A model generated the notes under the pieces. That model had not been told where the DNA came from, did not search any database, and was given only the letters and a program-made list of their open reading frames with translations. A DNA stretch of 64,000 nucleotides, taken from contig BJOX01000080.1 of NCBI GenBank assembly GCA_009731375.1, positions 842,660 to 906,659 on the forward strand, read 5' to 3'. The stretch is from Paulinella micropora. Its lineage: Eukaryota; Cercozoa; Imbricatea; Euglyphida. Position 1 is the first letter of the stretch. Each line of letters starts with the position of its first letter. The translations under genes were made by a program, and so were the position numbers. Positions 46,032 to 56,296 of the stretch are shown piece by piece.

Positions 46032-46850
46032 CAGGTTGGTAACGTTGCTACAGGTAGGATAATAGTGTCCACTATCGTACGCGTACGCGTCCTAGTAATT
46101 TATTATACATATACATGCATAGATTTTACACAGATTTAGCAAATTTATTATGTGAAATGTAGTAGATAGCTAGAGTACGTGATGCAGGGCAGGATATCTA
46201 GAAATCCGGGGTGCAGTGTATAATTAGCGTCACATTTGCTTCTTGCAAAAATTGTTTTCTTCTATATATATATCTCAACCTCTCTCAGTCTAGATCGGCA
46301 GCTGGCGTAATTATATATATGAATTTGCAAATAGTAGAGGTTGAGAGAAGAAAATTAAAACAGACTGATCATGATCATGAGAGAGGTTGAGATCTAGAGA
46401 AGAAAACAAGAATTATATCATGAGAGGACTGGAAGCAGTTTATAGTCATGCTTATGATAATGATCAGGACTAGTACTGCATCTGCCTAGCCTAGGCCTAG
46501 CCAACTTACCTCTGCGTTTATTTGATTCGACTTTTTTATTATATATATTACCATAGGTATTACTATAGCACACTTATCTTTATATTCATATATATAAATT
46601 TAGCCCATTTCGCCATATTTCGCTCTCCTATTAATCAACAAAACTAGCAAAACTAGAAAATCACACTTTTTCTCAAAATATTAATACTAGGCTTCCTTAT
46701 CCCCCTTTTCTTATTCTTTCTCGGTGTGCTGAGCCCCCTTATCTTTTTCCAAAAAAAAAATGTGCTCTGTATTGAAAGTTGGTAAATAAAAGAATAAATA
46801 TTATTTAAAGAAATGAAATATTATATTACATATATATATATTATTATTGT
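46032..46850. other. AT-rich spacer up to the virus
   Basis: No gene. Inverted CTCAACCTCTCTC/GAGAGAGGTTGAG repeats at about 46274-46395. The left border of the virus is somewhere in the last part and is not defined by a terminal repeat. Confidence 0.5.
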
Positions 46851-46868
46851 TTTTGAAAATTCAAAAAC
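46849..46868 (+). promoter_or_regulatory. Palindromic promoter motif candidate
   Basis: GTTTTTGAAAATTCAAAAAC just upstream of the ATG at 46880. A GTTTTTGA…TTCAAAAAC relative lies upstream of the next gene (47231-47251). Possibly a viral promoter or binding site. Confidence 0.35.
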
Positions 46869-46879
46869 AAAGACATACG

Positions 46880-47116
46880 ATGGGTAGAACCAAAGTATTT
46901 ACAGACGAAGAAATCAGGCAAAGGAATTCAGAACGAATGAAAATTCATAATATAAAAAACAAAGAGAAAGCACAGCAGAGGGCTAAGGACTACTACTACA
47001 AGAACAAGGATGTTATATTGAAGAAAGCAAAGGAAAAAAGGGAAAAGGAGAAGGTTGACCTCGCAAGGATGAAACAACTCCAGAGGCTCGTTGAAGGACT
47101 AAATATCGCCCTATGA
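46880..47116 (+). CDS. Small basic coiled-coil protein
   Basis: 78 residues from MGRTKVFTDEE, starting right after the palindromic motif. It is Lys/Glu/Arg-rich with KDYYYKNKDVILKKAKEK, a pattern common in small nucleic-acid-associated proteins of large DNA viruses and virus-like elements. An upstream in-frame Met (46847) gives a longer version; the 46880 start fits the leader better. Role unknown; DNA or RNA binding inferred. Confidence 0.6.
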   Translation: MGRTKVFTDEEIRQRNSERMKIHNIKNKEKAQQRAKDYYYKNKDVILKKAKEKREKEKVDLARMKQLQRLVEGLNIAL

Positions 47117-47262
47117 AAAATGATATAAATTTTATGTTAAGGATATAATATATATTGGTATATAGATAAATATATATATATAGATATATTTATTCTTATT
47201 TTTGAAAAATCAAAACCCTAATATAACCAATTTGTTTTTGACTACTTCAAAAACAAAAGCAC

Positions 47263-47554
47263 ATGTCAAGCATAGACTACGGGGGGCAAACTTGGAACCT
47301 TGACAAGTTTGCAGAACAGGGCATTCAATTCCAAATACGGCAAAACAAACTCTATGTAAAAACCAAACGGCAAGAGGTTTTATGACATAACAACACCAAG
47401 AGGGGCACTACCAAACCCTGAGCAGTATGTAATGCCCGACAGAAAACAAAGGGAAATAAACGAGAGGAAAAGGGAAGAACCAAACGTCATGGACTTCAAT
47501 GGATATAAATTAATAAGACAAGACATGAAACACGATTTACCAGTGGGGCAGTGA
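47263..47554 (+). pseudogene. Small viral protein with one frameshift
   Basis: Starts MSSIDYGGQTWNLDKFAEQG; the frame shifts near 47360 into RFYDITTPRGALPNPEQYV, and a stop is at 47552. It lies between palindromic leaders and the next small gene. No family recognised. Confidence 0.5.
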
Positions 47555-47624
47555 TTATATAATGTAAAAATCAATCAAAACTTTTCTCAAAAGATTAAAA
47601 GTTTTCGTTGGAAGATATTATAAA

Positions 47625-47869
47625 AATGATAGACACAATCGTGGATGATTTTAAGTCTTTATATAATCCAAACGACAAAATACAAGTAAGGATATCGGCT
47701 ATTCCAGAATCGTGGAATGCTCAAACAAAAAACTCTCTTGTAAAAGTAAGACTTTGACTTACAAGACATATTAGAAAGACTTACAAAGATTTTACAATCA
47801 AACGACGAAGTGTGGATGGATGAGGAAGGGGCAACAGTGGAATCAATTGATTTCAATTTCATGGAGTAA
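47625..47869 (+). pseudogene. Small viral protein with one frameshift
   Basis: Starts MIDTIVDDFKSLYNPNDK; near 47750 the frame shifts to DILERLTKIL … VESIDFNFME, stopping two bases before the polymerase start at 47872. Tight spacing suggests it belongs to the polymerase unit. Function unknown. Confidence 0.45.
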
Positions 47870-47871
47870 GG

Positions 47872-50800
47872 ATGCCAGAAGGAGGGGCTAGATTGAAAGC
47901 AATAACACAGGAGGACATTTACAAAAAGAAAGGAGTGATAACAATCGAAAACAAAGATAGCATATGTCTGGCAAGGTCTATTGTAGTTGCTAGAGCAAAG
48001 ATAGAGAAACATCAAAAATATTCACACATAAAGGATGGACGTAGAATTCAAGACGAACTGGCAAACATTTTACACGAGGAGGCTGGTGTCATAAAGGATT
48101 TATGCGGACTTCCTGAGGTAGATGTGTTTGCCAGTCATATAAAATACAACATAGCAATTGTTGAATTTCCGGACAAGATAATATATAAAACTGAATTAAA
48201 GATGAAAGGAACAACCATACAAACACATATACATACTCAAAACCAAAAACCATTACGACACCATAGTGAGCATGAAAGCCTTTCTATCAAAACAAAACTT
48301 TTGCGAGCAGTGTATGAAGGGTTATGAGCATAATCATTCCTGTGTGGCGAAATGTAATATATGCATTACGGATGGATGTAAGGGGTATAACAACATAACA
48401 AAATGGAAACAATGCGAAAAATGTAATCGTAAATTTCCAAATGATGAATGCTTCAACAATCACAGCACAAGCACTTGTGAAACAAAAAAGAAATGCCTTA
48501 ACTGCTCTAGGACATACACAGGGGAACATAAGTGCGGTTATGACAAATGTAAAAATTGTAAAATCTCACAACCCTTTGAGCATAGGTGTAATATGAAACA
48601 AAAAGAAATACATAAGCCATCTGATAAATATGTGTTCTTTGATTTTGAGGCAACACAAGAGACAGGCACACATATCATTAACCATTCAGAGAGCCAGTAT
48701 TTTACAGACAGCACACCAATTATACACAAAAGCATAGACGAGTTTTGTAATTGGGCATTTGGAAATCAACACAAGGACTTCACATTCATAGCACATAATG
48801 CGAGGGGTTATGATTGTCAATTCGTGTTTAAGTGGTTAATAGAAAAAGGCGTTTCACCATTTGTCATATATCAAGGGGGTAAGATTATGATGATGGCTGT
48901 GGGTAAGATTAGATTTATTGATAGTCTTTCTTTCCTAACTATGCCTCTATCTGATTTCCCTGAAACTTTTGGTTTAGATGAATTAAAGAAAGGATTTTTC
49001 CCACATTTCTTTAATACTGAGGCAAATCAAAACTATGTAGGGGCAATACCAGACAAGGACTATTACGGCTACAACACATTTTCAAAACATAAACGACAGG
49101 AATTTCTGAAATGGTATGAAGAACAGAAGGACAAAGTGTTTGATTTCAAAAAAGAAATGGAAGCATATTGTCATAGTGATGTGGATATATTGAGAAGGGG
49201 ATGTATGAAATTTAGAGAGAGTTTTCTAGAATTCGGCATAGTCCCATTCCAATACACAACTATCGCATCTACCTGTATGCCATTATATAAAGCAATCTAT
49301 ATGCCGACAGATAGCATAGCAGTCATACCAACACACAGAACAGACAAAGCAAAAACGAGCCGTATGTGCGTGGAGTGGCTATCATACAGAGAGAAGAAAG
49401 ACAATACAACCATACAGCACGGATTAAATGGAAAAGAAAAAATGATATATTTAAAAGGCGCAGGTAAGGCATACTTAGACGGATATGACCTAAAGACAAA
49501 AACTGCATATGAGTTTCATGGGTGCTACTGGCGCGGATGTCCTGAGTGTTATGACTGCAATCAAATGAATAAAGAGCAATCTGTTAATAAGACATTTGGA
49601 CAATTATACAAGGAAACAAAACGACGGGAAACTTTAATAAAGCAACACGAGGAAGTGAATAATTTAATAACAATATGGGGTTGTAAGTGGAACAGAATAA
49701 GAGTAAGGCAGGAATTCAAAAGGAACATATAAGAGACATTAATGGAGCAAGAGACAATTAACCCACGACACGATGTTTGGGGGAAGGACAAATGCTTTAT
49801 CTTTATATTGGAGGGCAATGAATGAATAACAATACGCCAAATACATAGACATATGCTCCCTCTATCCGTCTGTCATGTTTTATGACCCCTACCCTCTCGG
49901 ACATCATAAGGTAATCAAAAGCACACATGCATTACAAATGATAAAGCAAAAGACAGCATTTGGATTAGCCAAAGTTAAAATGATTCCGCCGAGGGGATTA
50001 ATTCACCCTGTCCTACCATGTCAAGATAGAGGAAAGATGATGTATTATTTATGTAATAAGTGTGGAAAGGAAAACTTACAGGACAAATGTCAGCACGACG
50101 ACACAGAGAGGGCACTCACAGGCACTTGGGCAACACCACTCATTTATAAAGCAATGGAAAAAGGTTATAATATCATTAAAGTTTATGAGGTGTGGCACTG
50201 GGAACAACAGACAACAACACTATTCAAGGACACATAAAAACCTTTCTACAAGTAAAGCAAGAGGCAAGTGGCTACCCATCAAATGTGGAAACGGTGGAGA
50301 ACGAAAAGACAATCGCATAAAGGGTTATGAGGAAAAGATGGGTATTAAGTTGGACAAAAGCAAAATAGAAAAGAATGAACGAAGGAGGGCAGTCGCAAAA
50401 CTATGTCTGAATTCTCTGTAGGGAAAGCTTGGACAACAAAGCAACAAGACACAGACGACAATCATCAGGAGTGAGGCAGAATTATACAAAATACTAAATG
50501 ACAAAGACATAAACGAAATTTCAATCAATATGATAAATAAAGAATGCCTTGAACTATCCTACAATCTACACTCCGAAAAAGTGTCAGACCCTTACAACAC
50601 AAACTATGTGTGGCTTTATTCACAACAGCACACGCACAAATGAGATTGTATGATATGATGGATAGATTGGGAGACAGGGTATTATATCACGACACAGACA
50701 GCATAATATATTCAGTTGATGAAAAACAAGGACAGACAACAATACCGACAGGCGACTTATCAGGACAATGGACAGACGAACTAATAGACAAAAAGACAAA

Positions 50801-51242
50801 AGGAAGCAGAAAGATAACTACATTTGTGGGCTCGGGGCCTAAGTCCTACGGCTACATACTAAACGACGGCACAACAAAAATGAAACTGAAAGGCTTTTCT
50901 ATGAACTACGACACTTGCAGGAAACTGAACTTGGTAAATGTGTTTAGTGTGATAAGCAATGGTCTGGGAATAAAGGACGAAGAACTATCAAAGAAAGCAT
51001 ATGAGGAATTAGAAGCATTATTGGAGACAGAAGCAGAAAAGCACATTGCAAAGAATGTGGCTGAGAATGGAAATGTAGCAATACACAACCACAGCAAAAT
51101 TACGAGGAGCAAAAAAGACAAAACGATTACCTCCGAATATTTGAAAAAGATATTCTCATTTACTTACACAAAAAGAGTAATACAGCCGATTAAAGAGAAC
51201 CATATCTCTACACTACCTTACGGATTTCAAAGGCAAAAGTAA
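47872..51242 (+). pseudogene. polB: B-family DNA polymerase (Polinton type), frameshifted
   Basis: The N-terminal frame (47872-48327) passes to 48266-49732, which has a cluster of CxxC pairs, then exonuclease motifs FDFEAT (about 48639), FIAHNARGYD (about 48784) and YCHSDVDIL (about 49168). Polymerase motif A (DICSLYPSV) is at 49848, motif B (LCLNSL then TAG, then GKLG) near 50400 with TAG where Trp is expected, and motif C (YHDTDS) at 50685. The last frame ends 51242. It would replicate the viral genome, probably with a protein primer as in Polintons (known for the family, not visible here). At least five breaks make it a pseudogene as read. Confidence 0.85.
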
Positions 51243-51295
51243 ATAAATAATTCATTTTTTTGTATAAATTTTTTTTTACCAGTCTATATACACCA

Positions 51296-51492
51296 ATGAC
51301 AACCCTAACCAGACTATGTGAGAAGTTTGAAAAACTTTCAATTGAGAAGAAGAAGGAATTCTTTTCAGTAAAAGATGTGCAACAGATAATTGATGAAGAA
51401 ATTAAGGCGATTGAAAAGAGAAAGGAAGGAAAGCCAAAGGATACTTTTCCATTTGGTAAGTGTAAAGGTAAGAAAATTCAAGATGTAGCGGT
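51296..51492 (+). pseudogene. DUF3820-like protein, 5' part, cut by Copia-2
   Basis: Starts MTTLTRLCEKFEKLS with a helical N-terminus and reaches PFGKCKGKKIQDVA, the start of a DUF3820/ExoX-C-like motif. It is then interrupted at GCGGT (51488-51492) by Copia-2. The remaining codons lie after the right LTR (59672-59777). Confidence 0.7.
51488..51492. repeat. Target-site duplication of Copia-2, left
   Basis: GCGGT directly before the LTR, repeated at 59667-59671. Confidence 0.9.
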
Positions 51493-52051
51493 TGCCATAA
51501 CTATGTATCCACTTAATTAACGATAAGGTACGGAACAGACTTAATAATCCCTCATCCCGGCATCAAACAGTACTTCAGATACCTACAGCAGTTTAATTAG
51601 TGATCTCGACAAGATTTGTCTATCATGTGAATGCGGTTCTATCGATACTTATCATCGCGTGCTAGATACGTATTATATAACCTTTAAGTAACATGGATCG
51701 CACTGTCGTGCAATCATATGATTAGGCAAATCATCCCATGAATTAGGTGTAATGAGGGAAGAAGTTACAGGGAATTCTGGCCGGTAGATTCGTTAAATAT
51801 TGTTAGTTGACAGAAATGAAATTGACAATGTTAAATGGTAATATATTGGAAGTGATATGAAAAACATTATTGCCGGTCGTTACTGTAATTAACGGTAAAT
51901 ATAGATAATATAAATGATTATATATAAACTTGAATAAAATGATTTAACTTCGGACTTGAAGTAGAAATTATTTTATCTTTTACTGATGTGTAAACTACAA
52001 CTTGAAGGGATATCCGAAGAACTATAATTATATGAATATATAATGATAACA
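51493..52051 (-). repeat. Copia-2 3' LTR (559 bp)
   Basis: TGCCATAACT … ATAATGATAACA on the plus strand. It lacks a 12-bp ACGGAAACCGAT present in the other LTR. Confidence 0.95.
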
Positions 52052-52061
52052 CTCCCCCCGG
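52052..52061 (-). promoter_or_regulatory. Copia-2 polypurine tract
   Basis: On the minus strand CCGGGGGGAG ends directly at the LTR (TGTTATCATT). It primes plus-strand DNA. Confidence 0.8.
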
Positions 52062-52472
52062 ACAATATATCCGCCATGGAAATATCATCATGAACATTTG
52101 CGGTGGCGGAGAGGCCAGTATGATTTATACATAGTTATGTGTAAATATGTTCGTGAGGGGAAAGTAGAAATTATCATATATGGAAAAATTATCATTAATG
52201 TGCAAGAATAAATATGAGCATGACATGCATAACTCAAAAAAAAATTCTGACTTGTTAGGATTTACGAAGCGCATTAGCGCGATGTCGGATTAATTGTCCC
52301 TATTAGCTTTATTTTACTGAGGATAGTAGATTATAGACATACAAAATGTCAATTCTATAAATTTGCGACAAAGTCGCTACAGTCATCAGTATAATTGAAC
52401 GGCGAAGAGCGTTGTACAAAAAAATTAGAAATTGTCTTTTGAACGCTCTGAATAACATTACTTGGTACGAAC

Positions 52473-53990
52473 TTACTCGACTTGCTTCGACTTTTTGCCT
52501 TTGCGCTTTCGAGCACGAACAACGTACTGGCTGAGGGTTGGGCTGAGCGCATCGGATCGAAAGAGTCTTGCCGGGGCGTCTTCATCGTCGGCCATGCATG
52601 AAGCGAGGGGCACGGTGATCTGGTCGATGAACGTGCGATGGGCCGGTGCGGGGAGGGCTTTCGTAAAGATATCCGCCCTGTTTTGAGTAGTGTTGACGTA
52701 TCGGGGCGTCAGTCGGCCTTCTCGGACTACTTCGACGATGTAGTGATGGCGCAGGTCCAGATGACGTGCGCGCGGGCTTCCCATTCCATTGGAGGACGAG
52801 GTGATAGCTCCCCGGTTGTCAGCAAGTAAGGGAGTTGGTAAATTGATCGGTGCTCGTAGCTCGGAGATTAGCAAATGCTGGAGCGCGATAGCGGTGCGCG
52901 CGGTATTGGACATAGCCATGGTTTCGGAGATCTGGGTCGATGTAGCCACGGTAGTCTGGCGTTTGCTTTCCCAATGCACGGGGCCGGTCAATTCGTGTAG
53001 CTCGCCGGTGCGCGATCGCTTGGTGAATTTGCAGCTACCCAGCGTCGCGTCGGACCAGTGTGCGAGACGGAGTCTGGAGAGGTCCGTGTTGTACGGGTAG
53101 AACAAGCCACGTTCCCTATCTTGAAGGTAGCGAAAGATCCGGGTGCACAAACTGTAAGCTACACCTGGCTCATGATGTGAGTATACGGACATGTTGTTGG
53201 TGGCAAATGATATGTCTGGGCGTGTTTGGGTTGCTAGCCATGAACATTCACCTGTTAGGGTAGGGAGTGACCATTTACGCAAGAAGGCGTCTTCAGCGGC
53301 TGCAGTCGGCTCTTGGACGGTGGCCGGAGTAGGCACAGGGTTGGCTTGTGAGAAGCCATGATCATCCAAGAGGCTACGAGTGTATGCACGCTGGTGAACG
53401 AGAAGGCCAGTGGGCGTTCGTTTGAATTGAATCCCACAAAAGACTTTGGCCTTTTCGTGTACTGTGAATACAAGCTGTTCTTTCGTTAAGCCTTTGCAAA
53501 GAATGGCTACCTGAGAGTGGTGTTTGTAGAAAGTGAGAACGTCGTCGGTTCTTACTAATAGGATCCATGGCATGGACGATGGGTCTTTAGTAAAAACCGG
53601 GGGACAGTTCTCTTCTTTGCATTGCAGGAAGAACAGACAAGCATCGATGGTTGACTGTGTGTAACCTAACGTACGTAACTTTCGTGCTATCTTGTCGTGC
53701 CAACGACGACCTGCCTGAGGTGAGCCATACAGAGCTTTGAGGACTTGTAGTATGTCATCCTCCGGCTTTTCGGGATCACGGAAATCCTCGAAATCGTCGG
53801 GTGCGATGGCATATACAATGTCAATCATGTCTGCCTGACTATATGCTTGCGTGAAGTCAATGACAACAAAATCAAAGCCAAGTGCTGCTGTGAGCGACAA
53901 GACGGTAAGCATGACCATGTGGGAGCATACAGGTGCTGACTTATCATAAGGTGAGTAATGACTGAACGGACTCATGAGGTTACCAAACAT
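52473..53990 (-). CDS. Copia-2 reverse transcriptase and RNase H
   Basis: 505 residues: FGFDFVVIDFTQAY (RT Asp), KALYGSPQAGRRWHDKIARK, LLVRTDDVLTF (active-site DD; canonical copia has YVDD, here RTDD), TPTGLLVHQRAY, then RNase H with HWSDATLG, STQISETMAMSN, LADNRGAI and RHLDLRHH. It ends with a basic tail. The RT start (KFKSRLVMFGN) lies just upstream in this frame while the preceding frame ends at 53972, so a frameshift lies near 54000-54045. Confidence 0.9.
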   Translation of the reverse strand: MFGNLMSPFSHYSPYDKSAPVCSHMVMLTVLSLTAALGFDFVVIDFTQAYSQADMIDIVYAIAPDDFEDFRDPEKPEDDILQVLKALYGSPQAGRRWHDKIARKLRTLGYTQSTIDACLFFLQCKEENCPPVFTKDPSSMPWILLVRTDDVLTFYKHHSQVAILCKGLTKEQLVFTVHEKAKVFCGIQFKRTPTGLLVHQRAYTRSLLDDHGFSQANPVPTPATVQEPTAAAEDAFLRKWSLPTLTGECSWLATQTRPDISFATNNMSVYSHHEPGVAYSLCTRIFRYLQDRERGLFYPYNTDLSRLRLAHWSDATLGSCKFTKRSRTGELHELTGPVHWESKRQTTVATSTQISETMAMSNTARTAIALQHLLISELRAPINLPTPLLADNRGAITSSSNGMGSPRARHLDLRHHYIVEVVREGRLTPRYVNTTQNRADIFTKALPAPAHRTFIDQITVPLASCMADDEDAPARLFRSDALSPTLSQYVVRARKRKGKKSKQVE

Positions 53991-56296
53991 GACAAGTCTA
54001 CTCTTGAACTTATGATTTCCAGTTGCTTCGTAGCATCAACAAATCCGGTATGGATTGGTTTGATTTTGTCACGATAGGCGTTAGCTCTGGGAACCCAACG
54101 AAAACATCCAGCCTTGAAGAGGCCTTCAATTTCTTTCCTGCGTGCTGCAACCACTTCAGGATGTTGGTGTATTTCCTTTTGTGGTATTCGCAATGCACGT
54201 GTAAAGAAACAAAAGGGCTCGTCATATGTTTGTTCTTCGTAAGCATCCTGTTGCAAATCCGCTAGGTCTGTCTCGCTATGCTCGAGGTTGCATGCCGCAG
54301 CGACATCAAAGAAAGCAGCAGCCTGACTATCATGAGCTAGGCTAACATGATGAGTGGGGTGGTTTGCAGGTGTTTGCTTTCTCTCTCTTTGTGTTGCTAT
54401 GATGTTGCTTGATGATATGTTGCCGTTGATGTCGCGTGGGGCAAGCAGACCGTTAGCAGGGGACGAAGGGGAACCAAGTCTGTGGCTAGCGTTTGACCTG
54501 TTTCCACTGGAACTGGCTGCAAAGCGTAATGAACGACGGACATTTGGTCCAACCGAACCACGTAAATTTAGCTGTGAAGATGATGGGGGTCGTCTTTGCC
54601 TGACGACCGTGTGTTCTTCTTCTTCAAGCTGGGGCCGTTGTGGGGGTGGTTGGGGTGGTGGTACCGGTTGGTCGTCGAGCGACTGGTACCCGTTATCGTC
54701 GTCGTCGTCATTGAGCTGAAAGGTTGGCAGACCGGGGGCGTTTCCGGACTGTGTCGGGTCCGTTTTTATGCGAACCTTTTGGTCGACCGTTTGGGTGAGT
54801 TCGTTGGGGAAAGGGTTGGGTTGAGGAATGGGAGGGTTGTCAAACTCCCAAGGTCGCTGCAACACTTTTGCTGTGTGCCCTCTTTCCCATATGTCGAACT
54901 TCACGTTTCGGGCTTCAACAATTTTTGCTGTCCCTTTTACCAAAACCCGGTAAAGGCGGCGAAAAATGTTGAAGCCTGTAAGTGATCCCGGTTGTGCCAT
55001 TGGTCTGTTTAAGCCTTTTTGCACACGAACGAATGCTAAGCAACCGACTGGACGCAAGAAATCCAAAGGGAATTTCCTTTTGAGGGTGACCTCATAAGGA
55101 GATTGTCCTTTGTATTTTCCGGATGATTGCGGGGTGATCATCCGTATTGCATGTTCAGCTCTTTCGCATTCTTCCCATAAATTGTTGGGGAATTTTGCGT
55201 CGAGCATGATTGCGTTAGCTCGTTTCGTGCCTGTTTGAAAATCGCGTTCGGCAATGGAATTAAGACGAGGCTCGCCCGGTGGGGTGTGCTTCATAATAAT
55301 TCCTTTGTTGTTGCAATGTTCAACAAGGCCAGAAGAGATAAACTCGCCATCTAACCTGACTTGCTTAATCTTCACGCCGGTCTGTCTTTCAAAGAAGGCA
55401 AACACCTTGACCACCCATGGGAGGTAAAGTTGTGCCTTCCTTGAAGGAAGATAAATTTTGAAGGCGAATTTGCCTTTGGTCTCAAAAATCAAAAGTATAT
55501 AGTAATTGCCTTGCAGCGATACTGTATACTTGGGACCCTTGAAATCCATGCAGATTGCTTCAAAAGTTTTGAACTGTTGGTCCAGAAGTTCATGGTCTGT
55601 GAAGAAAGGAAGCTTGCGAGGTGAGCTAAGAGTGCATGCATGGCAGAGGTGAGCAAGTTTAGTCTCCCAATGGGGATCTTTGATTGTTCTGCCTAGTGCT
55701 GCTGCTACTTGTTTCATAGCCTTTGCCATGCCATGACCGCTTAGTCTATGTGCCTCTAATGCTGAGATGGACTGTTTGCTAGCTTTGCGATTGACACTGA
55801 AGTTGACCTTGACGTCTTTGTTGTCGTTGTGTGTTTGTGTTTGTGACTGTGGGAAAAACCGTCTGTTGGGGTCAAGTGGTGTGTCATCTCTTGTGTCTGA
55901 ACGATAAAGCAAGTTGGGCATCATTCTTCCTCTAATCTTGATCAAGCTAGGGTCAATGTTGATGGAGTGGTGTAAGACTATAGCTTGATTATTTTGGAAG
56001 ATGGTTGCGTACCCATGCTTGTTGTCTAATATGCCAGGTGAAACCAATGAGTAAGGCGTGCTATCGGCTATCAGGGAGTCAGGGAGGAGGAAGCTAGACG
56101 CGCTACCTTCTCCTGGTACTGTCTCCCAATGAAATGTTGCCTTCTTAGTAATTTGTATGGTTTCGGCTGATATGCCTGACAGATGTGCTGCGGGGCCGGT
56201 GGTCACATGATCAATCGATGATTTTGGATGAACGATTGTTCGATTTGTCCCAGAGTCAAAAACAGTATGAATGTTGGTGCGGAGCCAAGCAAACAT
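53972..56296 (-). CDS. Copia-2 protease and integrase
   Basis: 774 residues. Near the start FDSGTNRTIVHP holds the aspartic-protease D-S-G. Then comes a GAG-pre-integrase zinc part (HRLSGHGMAKAM … LCHACTLSSP) and the integrase core with CMDFKGP, RLDGEFISSG and NSIAERDFQTG (D, D, E), followed by YEVTLKRKFPLDFLRPVGCLA. The C-terminal half is a Gln/Pro/Ser-rich linker, then the RT start GCFRWVPRA. It cuts the polyprotein and integrates the cDNA. Confidence 0.9.
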   Translation of the reverse strand: MFAWLRTNIHTVFDSGTNRTIVHPKSSIDHVTTGPAAHLSGISAETIQITKKATFHWETVPGEGSASSFLLPDSLIADSTPYSLVSPGILDNKHGYATIFQNNQAIVLHHSINIDPSLIKIRGRMMPNLLYRSDTRDDTPLDPNRRFFPQSQTQTHNDNKDVKVNFSVNRKASKQSISALEAHRLSGHGMAKAMKQVAAALGRTIKDPHWETKLAHLCHACTLSSPRKLPFFTDHELLDQQFKTFEAICMDFKGPKYTVSLQGNYYILLIFETKGKFAFKIYLPSRKAQLYLPWVVKVFAFFERQTGVKIKQVRLDGEFISSGLVEHCNNKGIIMKHTPPGEPRLNSIAERDFQTGTKRANAIMLDAKFPNNLWEECERAEHAIRMITPQSSGKYKGQSPYEVTLKRKFPLDFLRPVGCLAFVRVQKGLNRPMAQPGSLTGFNIFRRLYRVLVKGTAKIVEARNVKFDIWERGHTAKVLQRPWEFDNPPIPQPNPFPNELTQTVDQKVRIKTDPTQSGNAPGLPTFQLNDDDDDNGYQSLDDQPVPPPQPPPQRPQLEEEEHTVVRQRRPPSSSQLNLRGSVGPNVRRSLRFAASSSGNRSNASHRLGSPSSPANGLLAPRDINGNISSSNIIATQRERKQTPANHPTHHVSLAHDSQAAAFFDVAAACNLEHSETDLADLQQDAYEEQTYDEPFCFFTRALRIPQKEIHQHPEVVAARRKEIEGLFKAGCFRWVPRANAYRDKIKPIHTGFVDATKQLEIISSRVDLSCLVTS

